This document shows, piece by piece, positions 63,423-64,000 of a stretch of 64,000 bases of DNA. The DNA is from Ruminococcus albus AD2013 (GTDB lineage: Bacteria > Bacillota > Clostridia > Oscillospirales > Ruminococcaceae). Position numbers and translations under genes: made by a program. The notes under the pieces were generated by a model. It did no database searches and was not told where the DNA came from. It saw only the letters and a list, made by a program, of their open reading frames with translations. The stretch is from contig NZ_JAGS01000001.1 in assembly GCF_000526775.1 (NCBI RefSeq), forward strand, positions 3,596,001 through 3,660,000. Direction: 5' to 3'. Position 1 is the first letter of the stretch. Every line of letters begins with the position of its first letter.

Positions 63423-63569
63423 AACCAGCAGAACATTACACCCCCGAGTCCTCTTTTTTGAAGAGGGCTTGGGGGTGTGCGCACTGAAACAGCTTATTTC
63501 ACCAGTAAATATGTTTTTTTACTCTGATGTTCGGATATGGTTAGATGGTGCTGCGGTTGCAACAGCCCC
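62885..63569 (+). mobile_element. 5'-truncated remnant of the IS1182-family element
   Basis: Inverted relative to the copy at 615-2430 and matching its last 690 bases, including the hairpin at about 63436-63478 and the terminal repeat TGCAACAGCCCC (63558-63569). The first 1.1 kb of the element is missing. Confidence 0.8.
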
Positions 63570-63647
63570 TCGATTTTTTTCTGTTAGCGGTGACTGCGTC
63601 GACCGCGTGTCGAACCTTTTGAGGCGGCTATTTTTCCGAAATATAAC
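63570..63647. other. short gap between IS remnant and the last gene
   Basis: No gene or clear hairpin is visible; it contains a T-run just outside the IS end. Confidence 0.3.
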
Positions 63648-64000
63648 TTACGCTCTAAAATCCTTTATTTTCAGTACAGCGTCATAGTCGCTATCGTTAG
63701 CAGTTTTTCTTCTGTTGGTGTTATAGTAGAGTACTCCGTTATAGATAGCGCAGCTCTCCATTTCATAAAGGTTGGGGAATTTAGAGCTGGTTATACGGAA
63801 CTGATCTCTGGTGGAATCAGCAACATTTTTTTCAATAGCAGCGGAATCCAGCTTGCTGCTTATGTTGTCGTATGCAACGATAAAGCTCTGGTTTGGCTTC
63901 TTGTTTGAAGATACTACAGTGTACAGTCTGTTGTTGTAGTATGTAATACCCTGATTGGAATAACAAGCAGAGCCGTCTGCGAACTTCTCAGCGAAATTAT
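63648..64000 (-). CDS. 3' end of an unknown, probably secreted-type gene
   Basis: On the minus strand an open frame runs from the window edge to TAA at 63650-63648, about 117 codons. It reads ACYSNQGITYYNNRLYTVVS .. SFIVAYDNISSKLDSAAIEK .. FRITSSKFPNLYEMESCAIYNGVLYYNTN and ends AVLKIKDFRA. The repeated YYNNRLY / IYNGVLYYNTN pattern resembles beta-propeller or similar repeats in extracellular proteins. The start is outside the window and no family is assigned. Confidence 0.65.
   Translation of the reverse strand, partial: NFAEKFADGSACYSNQGITYYNNRLYTVVSSNKKPNQSFIVAYDNISSKLDSAAIEKNVADSTRDQFRITSSKFPNLYEMESCAIYNGVLYYNTNRRKTANDSDYDAVLKIKDFRA

Overview
The window looks like chromosomal DNA of a rumen or gut cellulolytic Ruminococcus, most like R. 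albus. The evidence is moderate G+C with Firmicutes-type promoters (TTGACA / 17 bp / TATAAT) and AGGAGG ribosome sites, three dockerin-bearing secreted proteins, a GH9 cellulase, a GH67 alpha-glucuronidase with a partner esterase, a CE2-type esterase lipoprotein, an orphan type IV prepilin, and no sporulation genes apart from a broken sigma-K-like gene. The species is inferred; no 16S rRNA gene is present.

Layout. 1-333: 3' end of a DNA polymerase III delta' gene. 615-2430: an IS1182-family element on the minus strand, with imperfect terminal inverted repeats. 2.9-7.5 kb: phenylacetate-CoA ligase-like enzyme, CE2-type esterase lipoprotein, rimM-trmD, and HPr. 7.9-14.4 kb: a PucR-type regulator, ftsE-ftsX and two tandem secreted M23 peptidases, which form a cell-division and wall-hydrolysis block. 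14.6-18.6 kb: ilvB, an unknown gene, ilvN and ilvC (branched-chain amino acid synthesis). 18.8-29.6 kb: secreted and signalling genes (dockerin protein with a duplicated unknown domain, PP2C phosphatase with a long acidic tail, small dockerin protein, zinc-ribbon membrane protein, and a 1881-residue wall-anchored pilin-like protein). 30.0-31.4 kb: a candidate leader peptide followed by metY. 31.6-35.4 kb (minus): GH67 alpha-glucuronidase and an acetylesterase, which together debranch xylan. 35.8-44.9 kb: a 3024-residue dockerin protein with 33 repeats of about 77 residues. 44.9-51.4 kb: fused trypsin-like protease, small membrane protein, C_GCAxxG_C_C protein, a NifU-like/GGGtGRT gene pair, PII-like protein, prmA and initiator tRNA-Met.

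52-64 kb is accessory and rearranged. It holds an orphan prepilin, a candidate small RNA, a sigma-K-like gene cut at the position where skin-type elements insert, two HTH genes (one truncated), two AAA ATPases with nuclease-like C-termini, an AbiEi gene whose toxin partner is reduced to 25 codons, a multidomain GH9 cellulase, a 5'-truncated second copy of the IS joined to what looks like the last codons of a GGGtGRT-type gene, and the end of an unknown secreted-type gene.

All assignments come from reading the sequence and remembered family motifs. No database search was run, and promoter and terminator calls are pattern-based.
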